This document shows, in pieces, positions 8,595-18,440 of a DNA stretch of 64,000 nt (within the stretch, counting starts at the first letter, position 1; each line of letters opens with the position of its first letter). Both the position numbers and the translations under genes were made by a program. Where the stretch lies: assembly GCF_002749615.1 (NCBI RefSeq), contig NZ_CP024201.1:124001-188000 (forward strand), written 5' to 3'. The notes under the pieces were generated by a model that ran no database searches, was not told the origin of the DNA, and saw only the letters and a program-made list of their open reading frames with translations. Source of the stretch: Caulobacter mirabilis (GTDB lineage Bacteria > Pseudomonadota > Alphaproteobacteria > Caulobacterales > Caulobacteraceae).

Positions 8595-8706
8595 CCATCA
8601 TCCTCGCGCTTGTCGCGAGGACCCATGCGTGGCGGGGCGGACGTCTCGCCGCGACATCACCACCGCTGGTGTTCATGGGTGGTCGGAACAAGTCCGACCA
8701 TGACGG
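8595..8706. repeat. Paired hairpin repeat with ACCCATG / CATGGGT inner ends
   Basis: Two related units in inverted orientation, 8595-8627 and 8674-8706. Each contains its own hairpin (CCTCGCG...CGCGAGG and GGTCGGA...TCCGACC). The hairpins have changed in a compensated way while the CTTGT core and the ACCCATG flank are kept, as expected if structure is selected. Confidence 0.65.
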
Positions 8707-8725
8707 AGGGAGCGCGGAAACCGAC

Positions 8726-8811
8726 GGGGACATGCTCCCGCAGGGTGCGTGTCCCCAAGATCGGAGCGCGCAGTCAGGGGACACGCACCGGCTTCACCGG
8801 AGCATGTCCCC
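8726..8811. repeat. Doublet of GGGGACA palindromes (REPIN-like)
   Basis: Two palindromes 20 nt apart, 8726-8756 and 8777-8811. The second is the exact reverse complement of the core at 7568-7602. Doublets of this kind are the usual form of REPINs mobilised by RAYT transposases. No RAYT gene is present in this window. Confidence 0.75.
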
Positions 8812-8861
8812 ACTCATCCGACCGGATGGGTCGGTTCACCAAAACCCATGCAGGCCAGCGT

Positions 8862-8952
8862 GCCGGACGCTCCGGGTTGGTCAAGGGTGGGTCCTGCGGA
8901 CCCATCGCCTCCGGCGACGCGAAGCGCCCTTGAGCAACCCGGAACGCCCGGC
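8862..8952. repeat. Long-arm inverted repeat
   Basis: Arms of 28 nt at 8862-8889 and 8925-8952 are complementary at about 24 positions; both carry CCGGGTTG/CAACCCGG. The loop is 35 nt and GC-rich. Confidence 0.65.
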
Positions 8953-8964
8953 GATGATCTCGGC

Positions 8965-9492
8965 ATGGGGTTTGGGGGGCGTTTGGTGACTGATGCGGTG
9001 AAGGTGGACTTCGCACTCCAGGGCGCAGGTTGGGCTGACTGCCGTCTGGAGGTCGGCTTGAGCGTCCTTGAGATGAACGGCGTGAGTTACTGCACCGACG
9101 CTCTGGGTGATCTCGTCCGCGTCGCCGCCTTGATAGCGGCGGGGCATCACGCGGGGGCGCTCAGCTTTGACGGCGAGCCCAGGGAATGGCGCTGGATACT
9201 TGAACGACATTGGTCGGACGACCTCAAGGGCGTCGAGCCAGGCCTGCGCGTTCGAATCTTCGGCTTTTCCGACATCTCCCGGCATGCGCCCGAGACTGAA
9301 GGACATCTGGAGTTCGAGGCGGTCTGTGACCCCGACGCCTTCGCCCTCGCCGTCGAACGCATGGCGCGGAGCCTCCGGGACGCATTGGGCGCAGATGGGT
9401 ATGCGGAGGCTTGGGGCGGCGCGCCATTTCCGGAGCGTGCGCTAGCTGGGCTGAAGGCCGTACTAGGCTTGCCGGTGGAAACCACGGCCTGA
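8965..9492 (+). CDS. Uncharacterised 175-residue cytosolic protein
   Basis: The ATG at 8965 is chosen because the reading frame upstream of it is made of repeat DNA. The protein has no signal peptide or membrane segment. Recognisable elements are GAGWADCRLEV, VSYCTDALGDLVRVAALIAAG and SFDGEPREWRWILERH followed by LRVRIFGFSD. That arrangement resembles a widespread family of small uncharacterised proteins, some labelled immunity-like, that share a DALGDL...EPxEWRW signature. I would not name a function. No good ribosome-binding site is visible, and the gene abuts repeats, so it may be an acquired single gene. Confidence 0.6.
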   Translation: MGFGGRLVTDAVKVDFALQGAGWADCRLEVGLSVLEMNGVSYCTDALGDLVRVAALIAAGHHAGALSFDGEPREWRWILERHWSDDLKGVEPGLRVRIFGFSDISRHAPETEGHLEFEAVCDPDAFALAVERMARSLRDALGADGYAEAWGGAPFPERALAGLKAVLGLPVETTA

Positions 9493-9510
9493 CGGATCCC
9501 CAACGAAAAA

Positions 9511-9534
9511 GGCCGCCCCCTCTCGGGAGCGGCC
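9511..9534 (-). terminator. Rho-independent terminator after pnp
   Basis: A GGCCGC...GCGGCC stem with a bulged CCC/GGG extension and TCTC loop is followed on the minus strand by TTTTTCG. It lies 30 nt downstream of the pnp stop. Confidence 0.8.
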
Positions 9535-9564
9535 TCTTCCAATTCAGCAGGCTGACGCCGTGAC

Positions 9565-11715
<2,151 letters not shown>

Positions 11716-11914
11716 ATCAGGTGTGTCTTTCATTCGTGTCCCGCGGGCGTATTCCCTGGCGGGGGCGGACAGGGTCGTTTCCGAAATCCTCTCCATTGAT
11801 CAGGCCCGGTGAGGATCGCGTTGAACCCTCTGCGTACGTTCTGGAGTCCCCGGTTTCGGGAACGCCGCGCCGCCGGTTCCAGAGCCTGGAGGAACGGGCG
11901 GCGAATAAGCAGAA

Positions 11915-11938
11915 GGGCGAGACCCGAAGGTCTCGCCC
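11915..11938 (-). terminator. Hairpin between rpsO and pnp
   Basis: A perfect 10-bp stem (GGGCGAGACC) with a UUCG tetraloop on the transcribed strand is followed by TTCTGCTTATT. It lies 16 nt after the rpsO stop. In many bacteria the rpsO-pnp gap carries a terminator plus RNase processing sites, and partial read-through into pnp is likely. Confidence 0.7.
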
Positions 11939-11954
11939 CGCTTTGGTCTACCGA

Positions 11955-12224
11955 CTAGCGGCGCAGGCCGAGCTTCTCGATGAGGCTCTGGTAGCGCGCG
12001 GCGTCGGACTTCTTCAGGTGGTCGAGCAGCGAGCGACGCTGCGAAACCATCAGCAGAAGGCCACGACGGCTGTGGTTGTCCTTCTTGTGCGACTTGAAGT
12101 GCTCGGTCAGGTTGGCGATGCGCTCGGAGAGGATCGCAACCTGGACTTCGGCGCTGCCCGTGTCGCCCGGGGTGCGGCCGTGTTCGGCGATGAGCGCGGC
12201 TTTGCGCTCCATGGTGATCGACAT
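11955..12224 (-). CDS. rpsO: 30S ribosomal protein S15
   Basis: An 89-residue primary 16S rRNA-binding protein with the diagnostic [26 protein letters not shown] stretch, a [23 protein letters not shown] core and a basic C-terminus [12 protein letters not shown]. Length is exactly the family norm. GGAG lies 9 nt upstream of the ATG. It sits 14 nt after truB and upstream of pnp, the conserved bacterial order. Confidence 0.97.
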   Translation of the reverse strand: MSITMERKAALIAEHGRTPGDTGSAEVQVAILSERIANLTEHFKSHKKDNHSRRGLLLMVSQRRSLLDHLKKSDAARYQSLIEKLGLRR

Positions 12225-12238
12225 CGTGTGGTCTCCGC

Positions 12239-13171
12239 TCAGGCTTGAAGAAAGACCCGGACGGGATTGAGCTTTCCCGCACGCATCTCGGCGAGGGCCA
12301 CCAGCCTGTCTCCCTCCATCGCCGAAACCAGTCGCGAACCGCCGGCGAGGCGGGCCTTGAGCGTTTCGACCTGTCGGGGAACGAGAACGATGGGTCGTCC
12401 CTGCGCCAGCCGGAAGGCGTCCTCCGCGGTCACGGCCAGCGCCGGGATGTCGTCCAGCGCGGTCTCGACCGGGAGCAGAACCTCCGGAAGCGCGGCCTTA
12501 TGGCTCATATCTTCCAGATTTTCCAGAGAAATCGCACGATCCTCCCCGAACGGACCGACCCGCGTTCTGCGCAGGGCGCTGACGTGGGCTTCGGCGCCGA
12601 GGGCGGCGGCCAGGTCGCGGACGATGGCGCGGACATAGGTGCCCTTGCCGCATTCGACCTCGATCTCGACGTGGTCGGCGTCCGGGGCGGCGCTGACGCG
12701 GGCCGAATGGACCATGACCTTGCGCGACTTCAGCTCCACCGTCTCGCCGGCGCGGGCCAGGTCGTAGGCGCGCTCGCCGTCGACCTTGATCGCCGAATAG
12801 GCCGGCGGGACCTGTTCGATCTCGCCCACGAAGGCGGGCAGGGCGGCCTCGACCTGCGCGACGGTCGGACGCACGTCCGAGGTCCCGGTCGTCTCTCCCT
12901 CGCGGTCCAGCGTGGCGGTCGAGCGACCCCATTCGATGGTGAAGCGGTAGGCCTTGTCGGCCTCCATCATGAACGGAACGGTCTTGGTCGCCTCGCCGAG
13001 CGCGATCGGCAGCACGCCGGTGGCCAGCGGGTCCAGGGTGCCGGCGTGGCCGGCCTTCTGGGCGTTGAACAGCCAGCGGACCTTGCCCACCGCCTGGGTC
13101 GAGCCGAAGTCGTAGGGCTTGTCGAGGCAGACCCAGCCCGAGACCGGATCGCCCTTCTTCTTGCGGCCCAT
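12239..13171 (-). CDS. truB: tRNA pseudouridine(55) synthase
   Basis: A 310-residue enzyme that makes pseudouridine 55 in the T loop of tRNAs. The catalytic Asp lies in [22 protein letters not shown]. Other family motifs are [14 protein letters not shown], the [16 protein letters not shown] segment, and the [16 protein letters not shown] segment. The ATG at 13171 overlaps the rbfA stop (TGATG), indicating translational coupling. A C-terminal PUA-like part ends with VRVFLQA. Confidence 0.96.
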   Translation of the reverse strand: MGRKKKGDPVSGWVCLDKPYDFGSTQAVGKVRWLFNAQKAGHAGTLDPLATGVLPIALGEATKTVPFMMEADKAYRFTIEWGRSTATLDREGETTGTSDVRPTVAQVEAALPAFVGEIEQVPPAYSAIKVDGERAYDLARAGETVELKSRKVMVHSARVSAAPDADHVEIEVECGKGTYVRAIVRDLAAALGAEAHVSALRRTRVGPFGEDRAISLENLEDMSHKAALPEVLLPVETALDDIPALAVTAEDAFRLAQGRPIVLVPRQVETLKARLAGGSRLVSAMEGDRLVALAEMRAGKLNPVRVFLQA

Positions 13172-13608
13172 CAGTCTTCCTCGTCCTCGACGATGTCGCT
13201 CAGGCGGCGGATGTCCTGCTGGACGCGGGGGTCCAGGAACAGGCGGTCCATTTCGCCGGCGGTGTTGAAGCTCTCGTCGTGGATGAACTTCAGGTCGGGG
13301 GTGAACTTCATGTCGATGTGGCGGCCCAGGCGTCCGCGCAGGAAGCGGGCGACCCGGTTCAGCGCCTTGACCACCTCGTCGGCGTGCTCGCCGCCGAGCG
13401 GCTCGACGAAACAGATGGCGTGCTTGAGGTCCGGGCTCATGCGGACTTCCGAGACCGTGACCGACACGCCCTGCAGCGCCGGATCCTGCAGCTCTTCCTC
13501 GCGCAGGGTCTCGACCAGGGCGTGGCGGATCAGTTCGCCCGCGCGCAGCTGCCGCTGGGTAGGACCGGCCGGAGCGGCCTGGCCCCGGGACTTCTGATGG
13601 CGTGACAT
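13171..13608 (-). CDS. rbfA: Ribosome-binding factor A
   Basis: A 145-residue KH-fold 30S maturation and cold-shock factor. It has [25 protein letters not shown] near the N-terminus, [25 protein letters not shown] in the middle, and [22 protein letters not shown] near the C-terminus. The start at 13608 is favoured by AGAGGG 8 nt upstream. An upstream in-frame ATG would translate a tRNA-like fragment. The C-terminus is short and acidic (DIVEDEED). Confidence 0.95.
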   Translation of the reverse strand: MSRHQKSRGQAAPAGPTQRQLRAGELIRHALVETLREEELQDPALQGVSVTVSEVRMSPDLKHAICFVEPLGGEHADEVVKALNRVARFLRGRLGRHIDMKFTPDLKFIHDESFNTAGEMDRLFLDPRVQQDIRRLSDIVEDEED

Positions 13609-13619
13609 GATGCACCCTC

Positions 13620-13644
13620 TGGCCCGCGGGAGGATCGAACTCCC
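13620..13644 (-). other. tRNA T-arm plus acceptor-like fragment upstream of rbfA
   Basis: On the minus strand GGGAG-TTCGATC-CTCCC forms a perfect 5-bp T stem with a canonical TTCRANY loop, followed by a 7-nt GCGGGCC and a discriminator-like A. No matching 5' acceptor strand or D/anticodon arms occur upstream, so this is not an intact tRNA. It ends 11 nt from the rbfA ATG, next to the ribosome-binding site. Confidence 0.45.
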
Positions 13645-13791
13645 TACAGGTCGAAAAACGAAGGGCGCGCTTCTAGGCTCCATGAAGAAGGATGTCCAGG
13701 GTTCGTGGAAGGATGCTCCCCCAGAGGGGAGGATCCATCCCTGATCCCGCCTTCAGAAATACGAGTAGCCGGATGGCCGCCGGCTCTGCCA

Positions 13792-13832
13792 ATATCCGTA
13801 TCGATTAGAAACTAACCCGTGCGGACGGATAT
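13792..13832. promoter_or_regulatory. Candidate operator of the MATE pump gene
   Basis: An inverted repeat ATATCCGT / ACGGATAT (13792-13799 and 13825-13832) brackets a second small palindrome TTAG-AAA-CTAA (13805-13815). The right arm overlaps the ATG at 13831. Such placement suits a TetR- or MarR-type repressor site, but no such regulator is adjacent. Confidence 0.3.
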
Positions 13833-15204
13833 GAAGGACACCCTGGACGCCCCGGCCCCGCCGCATCCGTTGCTCGCCGCGCCGGTGGCGCCGACGCTGC
13901 TGAAGCTGGCCGCGCCCAATCTGCTGGGCATGCTGGCGACCACGGCGGTGTCGATCGCCGAGACCGCCTATATCGGCCGCCTGGGGGCCGAGCCGCTGGC
14001 GGCGGCGGCGCTGGTGCTGCCGCTGATCATGCTGATGGGGATGATGAGCGCCGGGGCCATGGGCGGCGGCGTCTCCTCGGCGGTCAGCCGGGCGCTCGGC
14101 GCCGGCGACCAGGCGCGGGCCGAGGCCCTGGCCCGGCACAGCGTCGTCCTGGCGCTGGGGTTCGGGCTGTTCTTCACCCTGGTGCTGATCCTGTTCGGCC
14201 GGGGGGTGTTCGGCCTGCTCGGCGGGCAGGGCGAGATCCTGCATCAGGCGGTGATCTATTCGGCGATCGTGTTCTCCTTCGCCGCGGCCATCTGGCTGCA
14301 GAACATGCTGGCCTCGATCCTGCGCGGCTCGGGCGACATGGTCGGCCCCTCGATGGCCTTCCTCGGAGGGGCGGCGCTGCAGGTGGCGGTCGGCGGGACC
14401 CTGTGCTTCGGCTGGGGTCCGGCGCCGCAGCTGGGCATCGTCGGGGTCGGGCTGGGGCAGGCGACGGCGGCCACGATCGTGACCCTGGTCCTGCTCTGGA
14501 TGCTATGCAGGCCGACGGCGCGGGTCCGGCTGACGGCGCGCGGTCCCCTGAAACGCGAGCTGTTCGGCGATATCCTGAAGGTCGGGGCGCCGGCCTTGCT
14601 GTCGCCGATCCAGACGGTGGCTACGATCCTGATCATCACCGCGATCGCCGCCCGGTTCGGGACCGAGACCCTGGCCGGCTACGGCATCGGATCGCGGCTG
14701 GAGTTCCTGCTGGTGCCGATCGCCTTCTCGGTCGGCATCGCCTCCCTGCCCATGGTCGGGCTGGCGATCGGGGCCGGCGACGTGGCGCGAGCCCGCAGGG
14801 TCGCGTGGACGGCCGGCGGAATGGCCGCGGCTGGGCTGGGCGTGCTGGGCCTGTTCCTGGCGCTGGTCCCGGGCCTGTGGGTGTCGATCTTCACCCACGA
14901 CGCCGGCGTGGCGGCGGCCGCGTCGCTGTACCTGCATTTCGCCGGGCCGGTGTTCGTCTTCTTCGGCCTGTCGCTGGCGCTCTACTTCTCGGCCCAGGGC
15001 GCGGGGAAGATCGGCGGGCCGTTGCTGGCGGGCACGGTGCGGCTGGTCCTGGTCGCCGTCGGCGGCCTGGTCCTGGTGAAGACCGGCGCGCCGTCCTGGA
15101 CTCTGTTCCTGCTGGTGGCGCTGGGCATGGTCACCATGGGCGTGGTGACCGCCGGCTCGATCGCGATCACGCCGTGGGGGCCGAAGACGCCGGTGAAGAG
15201 CTAG
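13831..15204 (+). CDS. MATE-family multidrug/cation antiporter
   Basis: A 457-residue inner-membrane efflux pump with about twelve hydrophobic segments in two MatE repeats. The N-terminus reads LLKLAAPNLLGMLATTAVSIAETAYIGRLGAEPLAAAALV, the usual MATE opening. The first half includes GGGVSSAVSRALGAGD and the second half GYGIGSRLEFLLVPIAFSVG. The ATG at 13831 has GGACGG just upstream; a GTG 12 nt earlier is an alternative. It is divergent from rbfA and its end overlaps the convergent small membrane gene by 4 nt. Substrate cannot be told from sequence. Confidence 0.9.
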   Translation: MKDTLDAPAPPHPLLAAPVAPTLLKLAAPNLLGMLATTAVSIAETAYIGRLGAEPLAAAALVLPLIMLMGMMSAGAMGGGVSSAVSRALGAGDQARAEALARHSVVLALGFGLFFTLVLILFGRGVFGLLGGQGEILHQAVIYSAIVFSFAAAIWLQNMLASILRGSGDMVGPSMAFLGGAALQVAVGGTLCFGWGPAPQLGIVGVGLGQATAATIVTLVLLWMLCRPTARVRLTARGPLKRELFGDILKVGAPALLSPIQTVATILIITAIAARFGTETLAGYGIGSRLEFLLVPIAFSVGIASLPMVGLAIGAGDVARARRVAWTAGGMAAAGLGVLGLFLALVPGLWVSIFTHDAGVAAAASLYLHFAGPVFVFFGLSLALYFSAQGAGKIGGPLLAGTVRLVLVAVGGLVLVKTGAPSWTLFLLVALGMVTMGVVTAGSIAITPWGPKTPVKS

Positions 15205-15428
15205 TGATTGCGCCGTCGTAGACGACCCGCCAACCAACCCCCAAAATAGGAGGCGGCCAGGAGAACCGGGAAGATGGAAAAGATCAGAAGCCACCAAGCC
15301 CATTCGGCTCCGCGGGAGATCACGAGAACCGCGCCGACATAGCCGAGCCCTATCAGCCTGGCGATGTTTGGTGCGGGGCCGGGGATCTTTTCGCCCCAGA
15401 AAGAGCGATTCTCTTCATCTCCACTCAT
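15201..15428 (-). CDS. Small two-helix membrane protein
   Basis: 75 residues with a polar N-terminus (MSGDEENRSFWGEKIPGP), two hydrophobic helices (about 22-38 and 43-65) and a basic RRRNH tail. Its ATG overlaps the stop of the dienelactone hydrolase gene (ATGA), so it is probably a real, coupled gene. The positive-inside rule puts the C-terminus in the cytoplasm. Function unknown. Confidence 0.6.
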   Translation of the reverse strand: MSGDEENRSFWGEKIPGPAPNIARLIGLGYVGAVLVISRGAEWAWWLLIFSIFPVLLAASYFGGWLAGRLRRRNH

Positions 15429-16219
15429 GTTCCCAGCCGCTGCTTGAAGAAGCTGATCGTGCGGGCCTCGGCTTCGCGGGTGGGGCCGCTGTTCGCGAGG
15501 TGGATGGTCAGCACCGAGTGGCTGGGCACGCCGGTGCCCTGCTGGCCGTCCTCCTGGCGAAGCTGCCAGGCCTCGAAGCGGTCGCCCAGCTCCTCCTTCA
15601 GCATTTCGAACCGGCCCGGCGGGACGAAGCGGTCGCCGTGGAAGGCCAGGCCCAGGACGCTGAGGTCCTCATCGACCAGCCGCCGCTTCACGCAGGAGAA
15701 CTCCGCCGCCGAGCAGTCGATGGCGCGTTCATGGCCGCGGCCGATCGGCATCGAGGGCTGGCTGAGCACCGGGGCGACCACCGAGGGCTCGGTCATCATC
15801 GCCAGGGCGAAGCCGCCGGTGAAGCACATGCCCAGGGCGCCGACGCCCGGTCCGCCGCAGTCGGCGTGGGCCTTGCGGGCGAGGGCGCGCAGCCAGTCGA
15901 CGATCGGCGAGGAGCGGCCGTTGGCCCAGACGTTGAATTCGCGGCGGATGCAGACGTTCATGAACATCTGCTGCAGCACATAGCCGTTGGAGATCGTCTT
16001 GCCCGGCGCGCCGAACAGGCTGGGCAGATAGACGGTGAACCCGGCCGCCGCCACGCCGTCGGCATAGCGTACGACCAGCGGATGCAGGCCGGGGATCTCG
16101 TGCATGATGATCACCGCCGGTCCCGCGCCGCGCCGGTAGACCGGGCGGGTCCAGGGTCCGTCGGTGAAATCGAACCGATCGTAGTCCCTCAGAACGTCGG
16201 CGTCGGCTGTGCTGACCAT
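15425..16219 (-). CDS. Dienelactone hydrolase family protein
   Basis: A 264-residue alpha/beta hydrolase, cytoplasmic (no signal peptide). The nucleophile elbow is GALGMCFTGGFAL, with Cys as in dienelactone hydrolases. The triad is completed by a likely Asp in AFHGDRFVPP and His in VPSHSVLTIHLA. The early oxyanion segment is VIIMHEIPGLHPLV. The substrate is unknown. It sits in a minus-strand run with envelope genes upstream and a small membrane gene overlapping downstream. Confidence 0.85.
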   Translation of the reverse strand: MVSTADADVLRDYDRFDFTDGPWTRPVYRRGAGPAVIIMHEIPGLHPLVVRYADGVAAAGFTVYLPSLFGAPGKTISNGYVLQQMFMNVCIRREFNVWANGRSSPIVDWLRALARKAHADCGGPGVGALGMCFTGGFALAMMTEPSVVAPVLSQPSMPIGRGHERAIDCSAAEFSCVKRRLVDEDLSVLGLAFHGDRFVPPGRFEMLKEELGDRFEAWQLRQEDGQQGTGVPSHSVLTIHLANSGPTREAEARTISFFKQRLGT

Positions 16220-16277
16220 GCTGGGCCCTCCCGCCGACAGGTTAGGCTGCCGGCGAGCCCCAGTGGAAGACCCGTGT

Positions 16278-16850
16278 TCAGCTGCCGGGACGGCGGACGT
16301 AGTCGGGCGACATGACCCGCGCGGTGATGTCGGAGGCGTTGGGGTTGGGCATGCGCCACTCGCCGCGCCAGCTGAAGTCCATCACCGAGCAGAGGCGGGG
16401 CTCGCCGCCGGCGTCGGCGCCGAAGGCGTGGACGCGCAGTTCGCGGGCGTGGACGAAGGGGCCGACGGCCAGCCAGCCTTCCTGGGCGCCCGGGCAGAAG
16501 GCCTGGATCATGACCTTGCCCTCCTGGGCGGCGGGGTCGATCGAATAGAGGCTGCCGGAGCCGCGATCCTCGCCCATCAGGTCGTCCAGCTTGCGGACCA
16601 TCGCGCCGTCGTCCAGCGGCCGGGGCAGGACGCCCACCGGCACCGCCGTGGCCCGGACGGCCAGCACGCGGGTGCGGCCCAGCATGGACTTGGTGAACAC
16701 GAAGGTCAGCCCCGCGCCCGTCAGCCGCCGGGCTTCGGCGGACTCGGAATCATAGGTGACCATCCGCTTGGTCTCGGCGTGGGCGGCGCCCGCCGCGAAC
16801 AGCGCCAGCCCGCAGGCGGCGACGGCGGCGAAACGAACGGAACTCGACAT
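16278..16850 (-). CDS. Uncharacterised exported protein
   Basis: 190 residues with a Sec signal peptide (MSSSVRFAAVAACGLALFAAGAAHA). The mature part contains LTFVFTKSMLGRTRVLAVRA, two Cys (IQAFCPGAQ, PRLCSVMD) and SWRGEWRMPNPNASDITARV near the C-terminus. No family recognised. GAGG lies 6 nt upstream of the ATG at 16850 and the DUF2939-type gene ends 8 nt before it, so the two are co-transcribed. Confidence 0.7.
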   Translation of the reverse strand: MSSSVRFAAVAACGLALFAAGAAHAETKRMVTYDSESAEARRLTGAGLTFVFTKSMLGRTRVLAVRATAVPVGVLPRPLDDGAMVRKLDDLMGEDRGSGSLYSIDPAAQEGKVMIQAFCPGAQEGWLAVGPFVHARELRVHAFGADAGGEPRLCSVMDFSWRGEWRMPNPNASDITARVMSPDYVRRPGS

Positions 16851-16858
16851 GACGGCCT

Positions 16859-17374
16859 CTAGCGGCGTTTGCCGCGCAAGTCGGAAAGATCCCCCTCGAA
16901 CCCCGACAGTTTCCAGACCCCGTCCTCTTGGGTGAAGACGAGCAGGCAGGGCCCCTCTTTCTTCTTGGTCGCGCAAACGCGTCCGTCCGGCATGTAGCGC
17001 AACGCGCCGCTGATGGCGATACGGTTCGGCAGCGGCTGGTCGGCGGTGTAGCCGTAGTAGGCGGCGGCGGCGCGGAACACCTCGGGCCGGATCAGCGCCT
17101 CGCCCGCCAGGTCGGCCAGCGACGGGCCGAGCAGGGCCGCGGCCGCGCGCCAGCCGTCGTCCATGTTGGCCCGGCCGGCCTCGCGCGACAGGCGGGCGTC
17201 CAGCGAGCGCTTCAGCGCGTCCCGGTCGACGTGGCGGTCGAAGGCCTGGCGATCGTTGTCGCGGATGGCGACCAGCAGCGAATGCACGTCGCCGGCGGCG
17301 TCGTAGCGCGTGGCCGTCGCGCAGGCCGTCAGGGTCAGGGCCGCGAGGGCCAGGGTCGCGAGCTTGCGGATCAT
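16859..17374 (-). CDS. DUF2939-type lipoprotein
   Basis: 171 residues with a lipoprotein signal (MIRKLATLALAALTLTAC). The pattern YDAAGDVHSLLVAIRDNDRQAFDRHVDRDALKRSLDARL, followed by ALLGPSLADLAGEALIRPEVF, matches the DUF2939 family of small envelope proteins of unknown role. A C-terminal domain (VCATKKKEGPCLLVFTQEDGVWKLSGFE) is beta-rich and looks like the strand-rich half of NTF2-like folds. Second to last of a minus-strand envelope cluster. Confidence 0.75.
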   Translation of the reverse strand: MIRKLATLALAALTLTACATATRYDAAGDVHSLLVAIRDNDRQAFDRHVDRDALKRSLDARLSREAGRANMDDGWRAAAALLGPSLADLAGEALIRPEVFRAAAAYYGYTADQPLPNRIAISGALRYMPDGRVCATKKKEGPCLLVFTQEDGVWKLSGFEGDLSDLRGKRR

Positions 17375-17417
17375 GGGACACTCCGATGGCGCGGCCGGAC
17401 GGCGGAAATGCGGCGGG

Positions 17418-17837
17418 TTACGAACAGATCAGGCCTTCGCCCGGCGCGACCACATCGAACCGGAAGGTGACCTCGACCCGGTCGCGGACGTCGTCGTCCG
17501 GGTAGACCACCAGCGGAGCATGGGCCAGAGCCGACCGGGCGAAGCCCATGTCGGCTGGCGTCTCGGACAGAAGCCGGCATGCCGCCAGACGGCCGCCGGC
17601 CGGCTTGCAGGACAGGGTGGCGAAGCCGCCGCGGGCCATCCGCACGGCGCGGTCGGGCGGTTTGAGCTGTCCGGTCAGGCTCCGCAGCTCGGCGCTGCGG
17701 GTGCTGATCCGGGTCGAGAAGACGGCTGGATGCGCCGAGCGACAGTTGTCCTGCAAGGCGACGCGCCGGGGCTGGTCGGTGGTGGAGCAGGCGGCCAGCA
17801 GGGTCGCCAGCGCGACGATGGCCCCCGCCCGTCTCAC
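17418..17837 (-). CDS. Lipoprotein with a TonB C-terminal-like domain
   Basis: 139 residues starting at GTG 17837, which overlaps the upstream stop (GTGA). The signal VRRAGAIVALATLLAAC ends in a lipobox. The mature part has the short TonB-C-like pattern FATLSCKPAGGRLAACRLLSETPADMGFARSAL, then VEVTFRFDVV. In TonB-C proteins this is two strands around a C...G.L..C core, then SExP and a G-F/A-L helix. There is no TonB membrane anchor or proline linker, so it is not an energy transducer; a role in envelope protein binding is only a guess. Confidence 0.65.
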   Translation of the reverse strand: MRRAGAIVALATLLAACSTTDQPRRVALQDNCRSAHPAVFSTRISTRSAELRSLTGQLKPPDRAVRMARGGFATLSCKPAGGRLAACRLLSETPADMGFARSALAHAPLVVYPDDDVRDRVEVTFRFDVVAPGEGLICS

Positions 17838-18301
17838 GCCCCGACATCCTTGGGACGCAGCATCCAGGCCGCGATCAGGGCGATCGGCAGTCCGAACAGG
17901 AAGGCGTGCACCAGAAGGCTCTCGGCGAGGACCATGGGCGGCATCGGGTTGCGCGGCGCGGCCGACAGCGGCGTGATGATGAACCGCATGACGGTAAACA
18001 TCGCCAGGCCGAAGAGCGTTCCATTGAGCCAAGGCCGCTGAATCTCCCTCTCCGGCGTCGCCACGACATAGACGCCCGCCGCGACGATGGAAATGAAGAG
18101 ATCGGAGAAGAAGCCCAGCAGCACGACGGGCAGGCCGCCGGCCATGGCCGCCTCGCGTCCGATCCAGCCGCTGGCGACCGACTTGCAGACGATGTCCAGC
18201 GGCGCGTTGAACTGCGCCGAGGCCGCCAGCAGGTCCAGAGGTCCGGCGACGCCGCCGCCGACGACGGCGGTCAGCAGGTGTTTCCGAGTGATCTTCTTCA
18301 C
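17834..18301 (-). CDS. Uncharacterised polytopic membrane protein
   Basis: 155 residues, likely starting at GTG 18301 (VKKITRKHLL) with GGGGG 8 nt upstream. A longer frame upstream would run into a dispersed repeat and is rejected. There are about four membrane helices, including LLTAVVGGGVAGPLDLLAA, GLPVVLLGFFSDLFISIVAAGVYVV, LFGLAMFTVMRFIITPL and LLVHAFLFGLPIALIAAW. It is the promoter-proximal gene of the 18301-15201 minus-strand cluster. Function unknown. Confidence 0.65.
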   Translation of the reverse strand: MKKITRKHLLTAVVGGGVAGPLDLLAASAQFNAPLDIVCKSVASGWIGREAAMAGGLPVVLLGFFSDLFISIVAAGVYVVATPEREIQRPWLNGTLFGLAMFTVMRFIITPLSAAPRNPMPPMVLAESLLVHAFLFGLPIALIAAWMLRPKDVGA

Positions 18302-18324
18302 GGTTGTTGCCCCCACATCCGCGT

Positions 18325-18397
18325 GTCCCGGCGAAGGCCGGGACCCAGAGTCAGCCCGAACCTTTCGGCGGAGTCTGGGCCTCGACCTTCGTCGGGG
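18325..18397. repeat. Inverted pair of CCCGGCGAAGGCCGGG-type repeats
   Basis: A perfect hairpin unit at 18325-18344 followed by CCAG, and a degenerate inverted copy (CTGGG...CCTTCG...GGGG) at 18374-18397. The same family occurs near 18743, 36143, 48777, 48844, 52759 and 52831. Confidence 0.75.
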
Positions 18398-18440
18398 CAA
18401 TCGGATTTATCGGACAGGCTGTTCGTGTATTGTTCTGAGG

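Larger units (their letters stand above)
8377..8964. other. Intergenic repeat cluster (no gene seen)
   Basis: This 588-bp gap has no convincing coding sequence. It holds four kinds of inverted repeat in series: a CGAGACGC/GCGTCTCG pair, a hairpin pair carrying CCCATG/CATGGG, a GGGGACA doublet, and a 28-bp-armed inverted repeat. Reading frames crossing it are broken up by the palindromes and show no protein family. Confidence 0.7.

Noticed and set aside
13620..13700. Intact tRNA gene upstream of rbfA
   Set aside because: Only the T arm and 3' acceptor strand are present; no complementary 5' acceptor, D arm or anticodon arm was found.
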